Notes: a model not told the origin generated them from the letters alone. A DNA stretch of 64,000 nucleotides from Guptibacillus hwajinpoensis (GCF_005144865.1 NZ_SWFM01000001.1:558001-622000); one strand, 5' to 3'. Shown: positions 37,726 to 45,759, counted from the first letter of the stretch. Made by a program: numbers and translations.

Positions 37726-38046
37726 ATGAACCTTGATGATATATGGACGCCATTCCTAAACGAACTAGCGAAATCAGATGCTGTTAGCTCCGTTTCCAAA
37801 AAGAAAATCACCGGTATACCCTTTCTATATTTTACAGTAAATAAAAACATAGGAAAAGAAAGAATAGAAACCCTTATAAAAGTAGAGGCAGCTAAAGTTA
37901 TGAAAGGTAAGCGGTTACGAATGGAGTATTCTTTTGTCCGTGAAGACCAATCACTAATGGTCTATCGCGTACGCTTTCTTGTTCCACAAGAAAAAATGTT
38001 TTGCTGTGGTAATCTTTGTCCTGATTGCATTCGCTTCCGAGAATAA
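37726..38046 (+). CDS. hypothetical protein with C-terminal cysteine motif
   Basis: Not recognised. It has 106 residues from the ATG at 37726 (GAAAGGATG upstream). The body is a mixed alpha/beta small domain (GIPFLYFTVNKNIGKERIE, LRMEYSFVREDQSLMVYRVRF) and the tail is CCGNLCPDCIRFRE, with four cysteines in a CC-x3-C-x2-C layout that could bind a metal. Divergent from ylbG and convergent with ylbF, itself an iron-sulfur protein, but any link between the two is speculation. Confidence 0.65.
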   Translation: MNLDDIWTPFLNELAKSDAVSSVSKKKITGIPFLYFTVNKNIGKERIETLIKVEAAKVMKGKRLRMEYSFVREDQSLMVYRVRFLVPQEKMFCCGNLCPDCIRFRE

Positions 38047-38072
38047 AAAAACCAGAGCAAGTTGCTCTGGTT
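38045..38072 (-). terminator. terminator of ylbF
   Basis: AACCAGAGCA/TGCTCTGGTT stem with a three-base loop and seven Ts on the minus strand. It overlaps the ylbF stop codon; the other side has no T run. Confidence 0.85.
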
Positions 38073-38511
38073 AACCACATCCACAGCTACCGCCTGAGCC
38101 GCAGCCGCCTCCACAAGATTGATTATCAAAGAAAGGATTTCCTGATGGAACTTTGATAGAAGGTGAAACTTCTCCAGCGAGAAGGGAACATACTTCTACA
38201 AGTAGGGATTCAAGATCGGTTTCCGCCTTCTTAAATTCCGCTACAGCATCATGAAGGTCCATATCACGCTTAGCTTCACGCATCTTCACAGTAATCGTCA
38301 TGAAGTCAGGATGGTATCTTCCAAATCGCTGAACTTCATCATAAAGTTCCTTTAATTCAGCGAAACGTTTGATCAGTCCCTGCGCTTCCTTATTCTTCGC
38401 TAATTTCTTTCTTGCCTCATGGTAGTCATGAGCAACTTCTGAATCTTTTATCATAAACCCAAGCTCCTCAGCCTGGTCTAAAATCATAACACTATCGAGA
38501 GTAGCAATCAT
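38071..38511 (-). CDS. ylbF: YlbF/RicF, subunit of the RicAFT iron-sulfur complex
   Basis: In B. subtilis RicF forms the Y-complex with YmcA and YaaT, which carries two [4Fe-4S] clusters, guides RNase Y in mRNA maturation and promotes Spo0A phosphorylation for sporulation, competence and biofilm. The helical Com_YlbF domain spans residues 10-115 (EARKKLAKNKEAQGLIKRFA) and the C-terminus is CGGGCGSGGSCGCG, the cysteine tail that helps ligate a cluster. Length 146 residues. GGTGGAGGTGTAAGT precedes the ATG. Confidence 0.92.
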   Translation of the reverse strand: MIATLDSVMILDQAEELGFMIKDSEVAHDYHEARKKLAKNKEAQGLIKRFAELKELYDEVQRFGRYHPDFMTITVKMREAKRDMDLHDAVAEFKKAETDLESLLVEVCSLLAGEVSPSIKVPSGNPFFDNQSCGGGCGSGGSCGCG

Positions 38512-38601
38512 ACTTACACCTCCACCCTTATCTTACCACTTCAAGCAAGGCGCTGACCAGTCCTCTAAAGCAAACAGAAGTCAATCCCCACGATTTGGTT
38601 A

Positions 38602-38630
38602 TTGACTTATTATGTATTCAGATCTATAAT
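38602..38630 (+). promoter_or_regulatory. sigma-A promoter of the ATP-grasp gene
   Basis: TTGACT (38602-38607), 17 bases, TATAAT (38625-38630), about 50 bases before the GTG start at 38679. Near-perfect consensus. Confidence 0.82.
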
Positions 38631-38678
38631 TTTCTAGATTTATGTGTTTTCATCTTAGAAAGGAAGACAAATTAAACT

Positions 38679-39482
38679 GTGAAACTTCTTACCTTTAATC
38701 CATTTCGAACACTAGGTATGCCAGGTATTTCTTACGTTAAACCAGATCATATGTTTAAGAAAATTGACGATATTCGCGCATCAGATGTGCTCCTCTTTCC
38801 TGAAAAATGGCAAGTGAACTCACTTGTTTACGGCTTAAATAAAAAGATTTTCCCTTCCATTCAATCAATTCAACTCGGGTTTGATAAAGTTGAAATGACA
38901 AGAGCATTCTGGTCAATTAGCCCTGATCTTATGCCATATACTGAAATAGCTGGAAGTTCAAAAGAAACGATAGAACGTGTTCTAGATACATTTCCTTTCC
39001 CATTTGTCGCAAAGGAAGTTCGCAGTTCAATGGGAAATGGTGTCTTCCTAATTCGATCACGAGAAGATTTCCTTGCTTACGCTGAACAAAATGACGTTCT
39101 GTATGTCCAAGAGTATTTACCGATCGAAAAAGATCTTCGTGTTGTTTACGTTGGTAATAATGTAGTATCTGCCTACTGGCGAATTGGTGGAGAATCCTTC
39201 CTTAATAACGTAGCACAGGGTGGAAAACTCTCTTTTCACAGTATTCCTGATGAGGCCCTTCAACTCGTAGACAGAACAGCTAAAACACTAGGAATCGACC
39301 ACGCAGGTTTTGACGTAGTCTTCGCTAACGGGAAGTATTATTTCTTAGAATTCAACTGTTTGTTCGGTAACCAGGCGCTTGTTCAACAAGGCATTCAAAT
39401 TGAAAAAATGATTTTCAACTATTTGCAAGATCAATTTCCACCACTCGTTCCTCCAACGACACCTTATCGACATATTTCATAA
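38679..39482 (+). CDS. RimK-like ATP-grasp family protein
   Basis: ATP-grasp ligase of 267 residues with unknown substrates. Motifs in order: FPFVAKEVRSSMGNGVFLI near residue 106 (ATP-binding lysine and glycine loop), YVQEYLPIEKDLRVVYVGN near 145, AQGGKLSFHSIP near 187, and metal-binding FDVVFANGKYYFLEFNCLFG near 210-228 with the D...E-x-N pattern. Start is GTG, the only one in frame after a stop; the AAAGGA site is rather far (about 14 bases). It separates ylbF from ylbE and has its own strong promoter and terminator, which suggests insertion as a unit. Confidence 0.82.
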   Translation: MKLLTFNPFRTLGMPGISYVKPDHMFKKIDDIRASDVLLFPEKWQVNSLVYGLNKKIFPSIQSIQLGFDKVEMTRAFWSISPDLMPYTEIAGSSKETIERVLDTFPFPFVAKEVRSSMGNGVFLIRSREDFLAYAEQNDVLYVQEYLPIEKDLRVVYVGNNVVSAYWRIGGESFLNNVAQGGKLSFHSIPDEALQLVDRTAKTLGIDHAGFDVVFANGKYYFLEFNCLFGNQALVQQGIQIEKMIFNYLQDQFPPLVPPTTPYRHIS

Positions 39483-39484
39483 AC

Positions 39485-39516
39485 AATAAGTCTCTTAATA
39501 GAGACTTATTTTATTT
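39485..39516 (+). terminator. terminator of the ATP-grasp gene
   Basis: AATAAGTCTC/GAGACTTATT stem with a six-base loop followed by TTATTT. It reaches into the end of the convergent gene at 39506. Confidence 0.8.
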
Positions 39517-39901
39517 CCACTTCAATTTCTTTAAGGGATAAGTACCTTCCACCGTCTTTTCGCATTATATCCAACCTTATTAAGTGTTTTCCCTCAGGAA
39601 GGTTATGGACAATAAAGGCCGCTTGTTTGACGGTTTGGTGCTTTTTACCATCAAGGAATACCTCAATATACCCATGGTAGTCTTTTTTTTCATTATCTTG
39701 ATCAAATGAAAAATTGGGAATAACGCATTCAACAAACAAATTTTTATTTTTTATGCGATGATTAACGACAACAGGATCTGCCTTCGTCCTTGCAGTTACT
39801 TTTTCCTCTAATGATTGACTGAATCCAACCACCGGAACACAACACATAACCATCAATAAGATGACAAGCACTTGTTTCCAACCACGCCTGCTCACTTTCA
39901 T
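39506..39901 (-). CDS. secreted or membrane-tethered hypothetical protein
   Basis: Not recognised. It has 131 residues with a classical signal sequence: basic start MKVSRRGWK, hydrophobic core VLVILLMVMCCVPVVGFSQS, and possible cleavage after GFS. The mature part is beta-rich and resembles an immunoglobulin-like or adhesion accessory fold (YIEVFLDGKKHQTVKQAAF, NLPEGKHLIRLDIM). AAAGGAG lies about 12 bases before the ATG at 39901; a GTG at 39910 is adjacent to that site. Convergent with the ATP-grasp gene. Confidence 0.65.
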   Translation of the reverse strand: MKVSRRGWKQVLVILLMVMCCVPVVGFSQSLEEKVTARTKADPVVVNHRIKNKNLFVECVIPNFSFDQDNEKKDYHGYIEVFLDGKKHQTVKQAAFIVHNLPEGKHLIRLDIMRKDGGRYLSLKEIEVEIK

Positions 39902-39969
39902 TTTGTCCACACTCCTTTGCTCTTCAGTGTGCCCAAACCAAATAAATTAATAAATGGAAAATGAGGTAC

Positions 39970-39998
39970 AAAAAAGACCCTAATTTTTCAATTGGGTC
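39970..39998 (-). terminator. terminator of ylbD-ylbE
   Basis: GACCC-AATT pairs with AATTGGGTC, then six Ts on the minus strand. It covers the last codons of ylbE. Confidence 0.75.
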
Positions 39999-40213
39999 AC
40001 TAATGCTAGCATCATATTCACCATGTTTAATTGGTTTTGAAATCGATCGACGCGCTGTGGGAACGTTTGGCCGTAAAAAACTTTTGAGGCTTCTTCGAAT
40101 TCTTTCAGTGCATATGGCTCTCTGCTTAAGCGTCGATACCAAACAGGTTGATTTCTTAAGAAATAGACCAAATCCTGTCGTGAAGATAAAAAAGCCTGCA
40201 CTTCTTCACGCAT
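39980..40213 (-). CDS. ylbE: YlbE-like family protein
   Basis: Small protein of 77 residues, family restricted to Bacillaceae, function unknown. It has the core REEVQAFLSSRQDLVYFLRN and QPVWYRRLSREPYALKEFE with the conserved WYR motif. AGGAGGGGA precedes the ATG. It follows ylbD by 11 bases, so they form one transcript, matching the ylbD-ylbE order in B. subtilis. Confidence 0.88.
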   Translation of the reverse strand: MREEVQAFLSSRQDLVYFLRNQPVWYRRLSREPYALKEFEEASKVFYGQTFPQRVDRFQNQLNMVNMMLALVTQLKN

Positions 40214-40224
40214 TAAATCCCCTC

Positions 40225-40608
40225 CTAATCATGACGAAATGGAAATGGGGAATGGGAGTGAACATAAGGTGCTTGTTGCTTTGGTTTGCTACGGAATTGC
40301 GAGAGAACCTCTTGTATCGAATAGACAGCTCCACTAAATTGTTCTATTCCTTTTTGTAATTCATCAAAATTCATTTGTTTAATAGCAGAAAGCATTCCTC
40401 CTGCCTTTGTACTCTTATCAGCAGATAATTCTTCTTTATCATCCTCATCGTCAAACCAGGTTTGATCGTCCTCACCGAAAAGCATCCACTCCTCAAAAAG
40501 CTCCTGAAGAGTTTTTTCACCACTCTTCACCATTTTAAGAACATAAGGATTCGCTTTGACGAATGTTTTAAATTCCTGAACTTTTTGACTTGCTTGCGTT
40601 TCAGGCAT
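40225..40608 (-). CDS. ylbD: YlbD family protein, putative spore coat protein
   Basis: Protein of 127 residues; B. subtilis YlbD is described as a spore coat protein. Conserved segments are VQEFKTFVKANPYVLKMVKSG and FEEWMLFGEDDQTWFDD. The acidic centre and the histidine/proline-rich end (HSHSPFPFRHD) are typical. GGAGGTGG precedes the ATG at 40608; an earlier in-frame ATG at 40623 overlaps that site. Confidence 0.85.
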   Translation of the reverse strand: MPETQASQKVQEFKTFVKANPYVLKMVKSGEKTLQELFEEWMLFGEDDQTWFDDEDDKEELSADKSTKAGGMLSAIKQMNFDELQKGIEQFSGAVYSIQEVLSQFRSKPKQQAPYVHSHSPFPFRHD

Positions 40609-40689
40609 ATTCGCCACCTCCATTTCTTGCTAACCATAAATGGTCTTACTACATAATAATTAGACTTTTGACAATTGTGCGCCTATTTA

Positions 40690-40718
40690 TTGGTGCATAC
40701 GACCATTACTGGTAAAAT
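40690..40718 (+). promoter_or_regulatory. sigma-A promoter of the thioesterase gene
   Basis: TTGGTG (40690-40695), 17 bases, TAAAAT (40713-40718), with TGG before the -10 box giving an extended -10. It is 38 bases from the ATG. Confidence 0.6.
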
Positions 40719-40755
40719 GGATAAGTAGTAAACTTGCTTAGGAAAGGATTATCAT

Positions 40756-41250
40756 ATGGAAAACGAAAACATACATGCACTCTTATCAGAAATGCTTGAA
40801 AAGGCTACGAATGAAGAAAGAAAAAATCTCTACTCCTTGCTAGAAGGAATAGAGAAAAAGCAAAATAACCACTATAAAACTTATTTAGCAGGGTACATGG
40901 GGATTAAGAGTAAGCTCCTTGACGAGAATACATACGAAAGCATCATTCCAAATCGAGAGCTCATACATAATCCTCTTCATGTTGTCCATGGAGGGGTGAC
41001 AGCTTCTCTAATCGATATTGCAATGGGGTCACTTGTTCATCAGTCTCTCCCTCCAAATAAAGCAGCTGTAACATCAGAGATGAACATTCACTACCTCGCT
41101 AAAGGCAGTGGAAAAGATTTAAGATGCCGCTCACATGTGTTATTCAAAAGTGAGACTAGGTGGGTTGTGAAAGCAGACGTTTTGCGTGACGATGATACCA
41201 TCATTGCAACCGCAACAGGAAATTTCATGATTATTCCTAGAAAGGTTTAA
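40756..41250 (+). CDS. PaaI-family hotdog thioesterase
   Basis: Acyl-CoA thioesterase of the hotdog fold, 164 residues. A helical N-terminal extension (1-40) precedes the domain. The signature NPLHVVHGGVTASLIDIAMG near residue 73 carries the HGG motif and the catalytic acidic residue, followed by TSEMNIHYLAKGSG and WVVKADVLRDDDTIIATATG. Substrate unknown. AGGAAAGGATT precedes the ATG. Its last 14 bases overlap the end of the convergent ylbC. Confidence 0.86.
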   Translation: MENENIHALLSEMLEKATNEERKNLYSLLEGIEKKQNNHYKTYLAGYMGIKSKLLDENTYESIIPNRELIHNPLHVVHGGVTASLIDIAMGSLVHQSLPPNKAAVTSEMNIHYLAKGSGKDLRCRSHVLFKSETRWVVKADVLRDDDTIIATATGNFMIIPRKV

Positions 41251-42307
41251 TGAAATTCTGAGTGTAATATTCACGATAAACGCCAACTCCTATTTCAGTG
41301 AACTCTTCATTTAGCAGCGCTTCACGATGTCCTTTACTATTCAACCATCCAATCATGGATGCTCCTGCATCTGGGTACCTAGCTGCGATATTCTCTCCAG
41401 CATAGCTGTATAGCACATCACCACTCTTCAATCGGTCAGATAACTCTCCTTCTGAAGGAGAAGTATGTGAAAAGTAATTGTTGATACCCATATCTTTACT
41501 ATGGCCAAAAGCCACTTTGGATACTTCTTGATTATATGAAAGAGGTTTCTTATCTGAAAGATTTCTAAGAACATTCGTCATAGCGAAAATTTGCTTCTCC
41601 ATTGCCGTTTGAACTTCTTCCCACTGTGTCTTACTAAGAGAGGCAGCTTCAATTAACTCACCACGATAAGAGACTGCATAGGGCCGTTGCTTTACAAGCA
41701 CGTGCGGCTCAGCAAGTCTTACAGCTCTTAAGCTTCCGTTGAATTTATCGAAATAATATTGTGCAAATAGTTCTTCATGAATCTTTACTAGAGGTTTCTG
41801 TTGTACTTCTTCGTTGGAAAGTTGAAACCGATAGTCATAACCGTTCACTTTAAGTGGAACTTCTTTTTGTGGGCTAGTTTCATTAAAAACGTTTTCAGCT
41901 TGCTCTCCCATAGGATAGTTCTCGCCAGCATCTACGTTACCCATGAAGAAAATGGTTACTACTTTTCCATCTTCGATTCCAACTTGAAGATATTCTGAAC
42001 TTGATTGCTCATAAATCCACCAGTCATACCCATACGCGGAGGGATCTACTCGATCCGGCTCTCCCAGCTCTTTAGTAATTCCTTCAGAACTATTTCCAAT
42101 CCACTTTTCAATACCTGTAAGTGCAGGTAAAGGTTTACTAGTTACTTCAGGTGCATCCTTTGTTGTCTCCTCAAGTACTGCCTTTTCTTCTGTTATGATA
42201 CGTTCAACTTCAGGAACAACCTTATTCCAATCTATTCGTTCATATACAGTCATTCCGATAACTATCAAAACGATTAGCATCACGAAGCGAAGCATGTTTC
42301 TAATCAT
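41237..42307 (-). CDS. ylbC: CAP-domain protein YlbC
   Basis: Membrane-anchored or secreted protein of 356 residues. One N-terminal hydrophobic helix (5-22), a CAP-associated N-terminal domain (about 60-205, GIEKWIGNSSEGITKELGEP), and a C-terminal CAP/SCP domain with the conserved histidine/glutamate set in FGHSKDMGINNYFSHTSP, YAGENIAARYP and WLNSKGHREALL. The role of bacterial CAP proteins is unclear. A second CAP protein is encoded 1.1 kb away at 43414. Confidence 0.9.
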   Translation of the reverse strand: MIRNMLRFVMLIVLIVIGMTVYERIDWNKVVPEVERIITEEKAVLEETTKDAPEVTSKPLPALTGIEKWIGNSSEGITKELGEPDRVDPSAYGYDWWIYEQSSSEYLQVGIEDGKVVTIFFMGNVDAGENYPMGEQAENVFNETSPQKEVPLKVNGYDYRFQLSNEEVQQKPLVKIHEELFAQYYFDKFNGSLRAVRLAEPHVLVKQRPYAVSYRGELIEAASLSKTQWEEVQTAMEKQIFAMTNVLRNLSDKKPLSYNQEVSKVAFGHSKDMGINNYFSHTSPSEGELSDRLKSGDVLYSYAGENIAARYPDAGASMIGWLNSKGHREALLNEEFTEIGVGVYREYYTQNFIKPF

Positions 42308-42436
42308 CGGATCGCCTCCATTTCATTGTATCTATTATGCCTCAACTATCGTAACTATCGCAACGGTTTCACATTACAACCCACATATCTTGTAGCTATA
42401 TTTCTTACCTGTGTGACAAAATCCAAAAAAAACAAT

Positions 42437-42470
42437 AAAAAAAGAAGAGCACGCAGGCTCTTCTTTTTTT
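42437..42470. terminator. bidirectional-looking terminator after the YugN-CBS gene
   Basis: AAAAAAAGAAGAGC/GCTCTTCTTTTTTT stem with a six-base loop. It ends the minus-strand gene at 42469; nothing on the plus strand reads into it. The interval 42308-42436 holds no other feature. Confidence 0.85.
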
Positions 42471-43203
42471 AAGCATTAATTTTTTCTTTAAGTAGGAAAT
42501 AGGAAACAATCCCAACGAAACGTTCACCGTCTAAAACAATCACTTCCGTTAGACGAGATTCGTTCATTAACTCTGCAGCCTGTTCAGGCTTCATATCTGG
42601 AGACAAAGTGATTTGAGGCTTTTCCACTAGCTCTTCAACCTTGGTAGTACCAGCTTCATTATCCGCAAACCCACCAACTGCAATAGCACGGTCCGTTACA
42701 ATGCCCATTAGATGCTCGTTCTCATCACAAACAGGAACAATTGTAACGTTCTCATTTTTCATTACAGCTGCAGCGACGGAAACGTTATCAGACGGTTTAC
42801 AAGGTGTGACATGCTTGGCAAGTTCACCTACTGATACCATGCTTCGCTGCAATGCAGATCCTAATTGATCTCGGACAATTTCTAGTTTTTTATTACATGT
42901 GCTAATAATGGTTTCTGGAAATTCTTCATCATACTCCACACCGTGTGGGTAATAATGTTTTCCAACATAAGGCTTTCCTAGTTTAATTACAGCGTGAGCT
43001 GACTCCACCATTCCCTCAATTGCTACGCCTGGTACTCGAAGATAATAAACGTCGCCATTTGTCATATCTTCAAATTTATAATCATATGTAACTCGCTCAT
43101 AATCCCATTGCCCCGCAAGGACTAAACCGTTTTCATGCATGATATGGTCTAAAATGGAAAACTGAACAATCGTTGATTCCAGACCAGTGTTTTCAAATTT
43201 CAT
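42469..43203 (-). CDS. YugN-like domain fused to a CBS-domain pair
   Basis: A 244-residue protein with two parts. Residues 1-120 match the YugN-like family (MKFENTGLESTIVQFSILDH, GVAIEGMVESAHAVIKLGKP, HGVEYDEEFPETII). Residues 125-244 form two CBS motifs (VSVAAAVMKNENVTIVPVCD and PEQAAELMNESRLTEVIVLD), as in ylbB, the gene that sits at this place in B. subtilis. CBS pairs usually bind adenine nucleotides. The ATG at 43203 has AAAGGAGG ten bases upstream; the open frame extends further. The fusion is seen directly; its role is unknown. Confidence 0.85.
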   Translation of the reverse strand: MKFENTGLESTIVQFSILDHIMHENGLVLAGQWDYERVTYDYKFEDMTNGDVYYLRVPGVAIEGMVESAHAVIKLGKPYVGKHYYPHGVEYDEEFPETIISTCNKKLEIVRDQLGSALQRSMVSVGELAKHVTPCKPSDNVSVAAAVMKNENVTIVPVCDENEHLMGIVTDRAIAVGGFADNEAGTTKVEELVEKPQITLSPDMKPEQAAELMNESRLTEVIVLDGERFVGIVSYFLLKEKINA

Positions 43204-43247
43204 TATTCGTTTGCCTCCTTTGTATTTCACAACAAGTCCACCCTCTA

Positions 43248-43277
43248 ATAATAGTATAAGGGGCACTATAGTTGCAA
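43248..43277 (-). promoter_or_regulatory. possible promoter of the YugN-CBS gene
   Basis: TTGCAA (43272-43277), 18 bases, TATTAT (43248-43253) on the minus strand, 45 bases before the ATG. Each box has one or two mismatches. Confidence 0.4.
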
Positions 43278-43413
43278 TGTTTACTTACCATTATGCGCGA
43301 TAACAGCTTCTATATTATGGTTTTCAGTAGTTATCTTTAAAAAATAATTTTTTTATAAAAGTGGGGTAATATCACCACTTTTGGTCAAACTACGATTGAA
43401 AGGAGATGAAGTG

Positions 43414-44043
43414 ATGAAAAAGTATATCCCATTATTGGTTGTATTTCTTCTTGCAGCTAGCCTATTTTCACCCGAAACTGCATATGGACAGACTACATAC
43501 ACTGTAAAATCTGGTGACACACTGTGGAAGATTTCCAAGCGGTATCGAATTGGGCTCACGGAAATTATTAACGCCAATCCTCAGTTTAATAATCCAGACT
43601 TAATTTATCCTGGAGATCGAGTGAATGTTCCAACCGGTAATCCATCCATCAACAAATCAAAAGATATTGGACAGCAAGTAATGGATTTAACGAATCAGGA
43701 AAGAGCGAAAAATGGTCTATCTCCATTAACATGGAATTGGCAGGTTGCAAGGGTGGCAAGGTACAAATCAGCTGATATGAGAGATAAAAACTACTTCTCG
43801 CATCAATCACCAACTTACGGATCACCATTTACTATGTTAAGGGATTTTGGTGTTTCCTACCGAAGTGCCGGTGAAAACATTGCTGCAGGCCAGTCTTCCC
43901 CAGAAGAGGTCGTAAGAGCATGGATGAATAGTGAAGGACACCGTAAGAATATTCTTAACGCAGGCTACACTCAGATTGGTGTTGGATACGTATCAGGTGG
44001 CTCTTATGGTCATTATTGGACACAAATGTTTATCTCAAAATAA
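43414..44043 (+). CDS. LysM and CAP domain secreted protein (YkwD/SafA-like)
   Basis: Exported protein of 209 residues. Signal peptide MKKYIPLLVVFLLAASLF with likely cleavage after AYG, one LysM domain (about 27-72, TYTVKSGDTLWKISKRY) that binds peptidoglycan, and a CAP domain (about 85-209) with DLTNQERAKNGLSPL, NYFSHQSP, AGENIAAG and SEGHRKNIL. In Bacilli such LysM-CAP proteins are often spore-coat or envelope proteins. AAAGGAGATG precedes the ATG at 43414. Confidence 0.9.
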   Translation: MKKYIPLLVVFLLAASLFSPETAYGQTTYTVKSGDTLWKISKRYRIGLTEIINANPQFNNPDLIYPGDRVNVPTGNPSINKSKDIGQQVMDLTNQERAKNGLSPLTWNWQVARVARYKSADMRDKNYFSHQSPTYGSPFTMLRDFGVSYRSAGENIAAGQSSPEEVVRAWMNSEGHRKNILNAGYTQIGVGYVSGGSYGHYWTQMFISK

Positions 44044-44061
44044 AAAGAAACATCCATCACT

Positions 44062-44132
44062 GGGGGTTTTACTCCCCCCATAAGGGTGATATAAATTCGA
44101 AAGATCCCCTCTCAATCGATAGGGGATCTTTC
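44062..44132. terminator. two hairpins between convergent genes
   Basis: The first pairs GGGGG with CCCCC around TTTTACT (44062-44078) and sits within ATCAC/GTGAT. The second, GAAAGATCCCCT/AGGGGATCTTTC (44099-44132), is strong, with T bases inside the stem. Neither has a long T run. Confidence 0.6.
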
Positions 44133-44138
44133 AATATG

Positions 44139-44513
44139 TTATTCGCTTTCTATCTCATCTTGTTCCACAGGTAGGATCAATCTAGAGACAATGACATTAA
44201 CTTCTTCGACACTAAGCCCAGTCATTCTCTCAACATCATTTTTAATCCGCTCTTGAAGCATGTAGCACGTAAATGGAATGATTTCTCCAAATCCAATCGC
44301 TACTTCTACACGTAAGGACAATCCCGTCTCTTCTAGGCCTTCTTCATACTGAGATTTATTTCTTTTTCTGATACCCACAATTCTTCTAAGGGTGTGCTTT
44401 ACAGGTGAAACAATAAGTTCAACCCCTTCTGTTTCTTTTACAGCAACATCCAGGATAAAGTCAATTACGCTCTCAGAAATAACAAGGGTTCCCTGATTGT
44501 TTTCTTTTCTCAT
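44139..44513 (-). CDS. Asp23/Gls24 family envelope stress protein
   Basis: Protein of 124 residues from the alkaline shock protein 23 family, which forms membrane-associated assemblies in Gram-positives. The family start GTLVISESVIDFILDVAVKE and the middle SLRVEVAIGFGEIIPFTCYM are present, with a typical final helix VERMTGLSVEEVNVIVSRL. It has a basic insert (KHTLRRIVGIRKRNKSQ). Stands alone, divergent from the ytvI-like gene. Specific role unknown. Confidence 0.85.
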   Translation of the reverse strand: MRKENNQGTLVISESVIDFILDVAVKETEGVELIVSPVKHTLRRIVGIRKRNKSQYEEGLEETGLSLRVEVAIGFGEIIPFTCYMLQERIKNDVERMTGLSVEEVNVIVSRLILPVEQDEIESE

Positions 44514-44626
44514 GATGTGATGTTCCCCCTTTTAACCTTCCCTATACCTACTATATGAGAAGACGAAAAAGAATTATGCGTTTTATAATTCGTTTCTCCC
44601 TACTGGTAAAGCGCCATAGTCCGTAC

Positions 44627-44632
44627 TATAAT
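44627..44632 (+). promoter_or_regulatory. -10 element for the ytvI-like gene
   Basis: A perfect TATAAT lies 37 bases before the preferred TTG start at 44669; the -35 (TGGTAA at 17 bases) is weak. A transcript starting here excludes the upstream ATG at 44555 and supports the TTG. Confidence 0.4.
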
Positions 44633-44668
44633 AAAGATAGATGGTTTGACTTAGAAAGGAGAACAAGA

Positions 44669-45727
44669 TTGCCAAAGATCCTCTCAAAACGCTTTTTGCT
44701 CATTATATTGGTCATCGCTTTTTTAGCCGTTTTGGCGTTCTGGATTTTACCAGTTTCTATTCCTCTTATTCTTGCGTTTTTCAGCGCACTTGCTCTTGAT
44801 CCAGCTGTTAAACTGATTCAAAAGAATACAAAGCTAAAGAGGTATTTTCCAGTTATTATTGTCTTCACCCTATTTGTTATTCTTATTGCACTCCTAGGCT
44901 ACTTTCTTATAACCAAAGTAATCACCGAAGGTATAGCACTTGTTGAGAACTCCCCTGTATACATTCAAAACATTACCCAAATGTGGGACAGCATGGAATC
45001 AAATATGGAAGCAGTTTCAAAAAGTTTTCCTAAAGAGTTCGTTGAGGAATTTACTAATCAAGTTGACCGATTCCTTGAGAATACGAAGAATACAATTAGT
45101 AGCATCGACTATTTAAAAATCATCACCATCATTGTAACGGGCATTCCAAATTATCTTGTAAGTATTGTGGTGTATTTAATTGCACTATTCTTATTTTTGA
45201 TGGAACTACCTAAATTAAAGCAAAAATCTTATTCGTACTTATCCGAACAAACTGCTGAAAAAGTACAGTTTATGACAGGTCGCTTATCTTACGTCATATT
45301 CGGATTTTTTAAAGCACAATTCCTCGTTAGTATTATAATATTTGTAGTCAGTTTAATTGGACTACTAATGATTACACCTAAAGTCGCTCTTCTTATGGCG
45401 TTTATTATATGGGTGATTGATTTCATTCCAATTATTGGTTCAATCGTCATTCTAGGTCCATGGGCACTTTATTACTTAATCATAGGCGATATTGCTACAG
45501 GTAGCCAAATGGCGATCCTAGCTGTCGTTCTCCTTATTATCCGTCGAACGGTAGAACCAAAAGTGATGGGACGCCACATCGGTCTATCTCCTCTATCTAC
45601 ATTAATTTCTATGTATATAGGGTTACAGCTTCTTGGAATTATGGGCTTTATTATCGGACCAATCTTACTAATTGCATTTAACTCAGCCAGAGAAGCAGGA
45701 TTGATTCGGATTAACTTTAAACTTTAA
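44669..45727 (+). CDS. AI-2E family transporter / sporulation permease YtvI-like
   Basis: Polytopic membrane protein of 352 residues, about eight hydrophobic segments in the AI-2E/PerM family layout, including the long soluble insert between helices 3 and 4 and the conserved LMAFIIWVIDFIPIIGS followed by GRHIGLSPLSTLISMYIGLQ. In Bacilli the sporulation protein YtvI belongs here. The open frame extends back to 44555, but the TTG at 44669 has a strong AAAGGAGAAC site; the upstream segment has a promoter-like sequence inside it. Solute unknown. Confidence 0.83.
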   Translation: MPKILSKRFLLIILVIAFLAVLAFWILPVSIPLILAFFSALALDPAVKLIQKNTKLKRYFPVIIVFTLFVILIALLGYFLITKVITEGIALVENSPVYIQNITQMWDSMESNMEAVSKSFPKEFVEEFTNQVDRFLENTKNTISSIDYLKIITIIVTGIPNYLVSIVVYLIALFLFLMELPKLKQKSYSYLSEQTAEKVQFMTGRLSYVIFGFFKAQFLVSIIIFVVSLIGLLMITPKVALLMAFIIWVIDFIPIIGSIVILGPWALYYLIIGDIATGSQMAILAVVLLIIRRTVEPKVMGRHIGLSPLSTLISMYIGLQLLGIMGFIIGPILLIAFNSAREAGLIRINFKL

Positions 45728-45755
45728 AAAAGCGTGGCATTTGCCACGCTTTTTT
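45726..45755 (+). terminator. terminator of the ytvI-like gene
   Basis: AAAAAAGCGTGGC/GCCACGCTTTTTT with a four-base loop, overlapping the stop codon. A textbook terminator. Confidence 0.92.
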
Positions 45756-45759
45756 ATTT

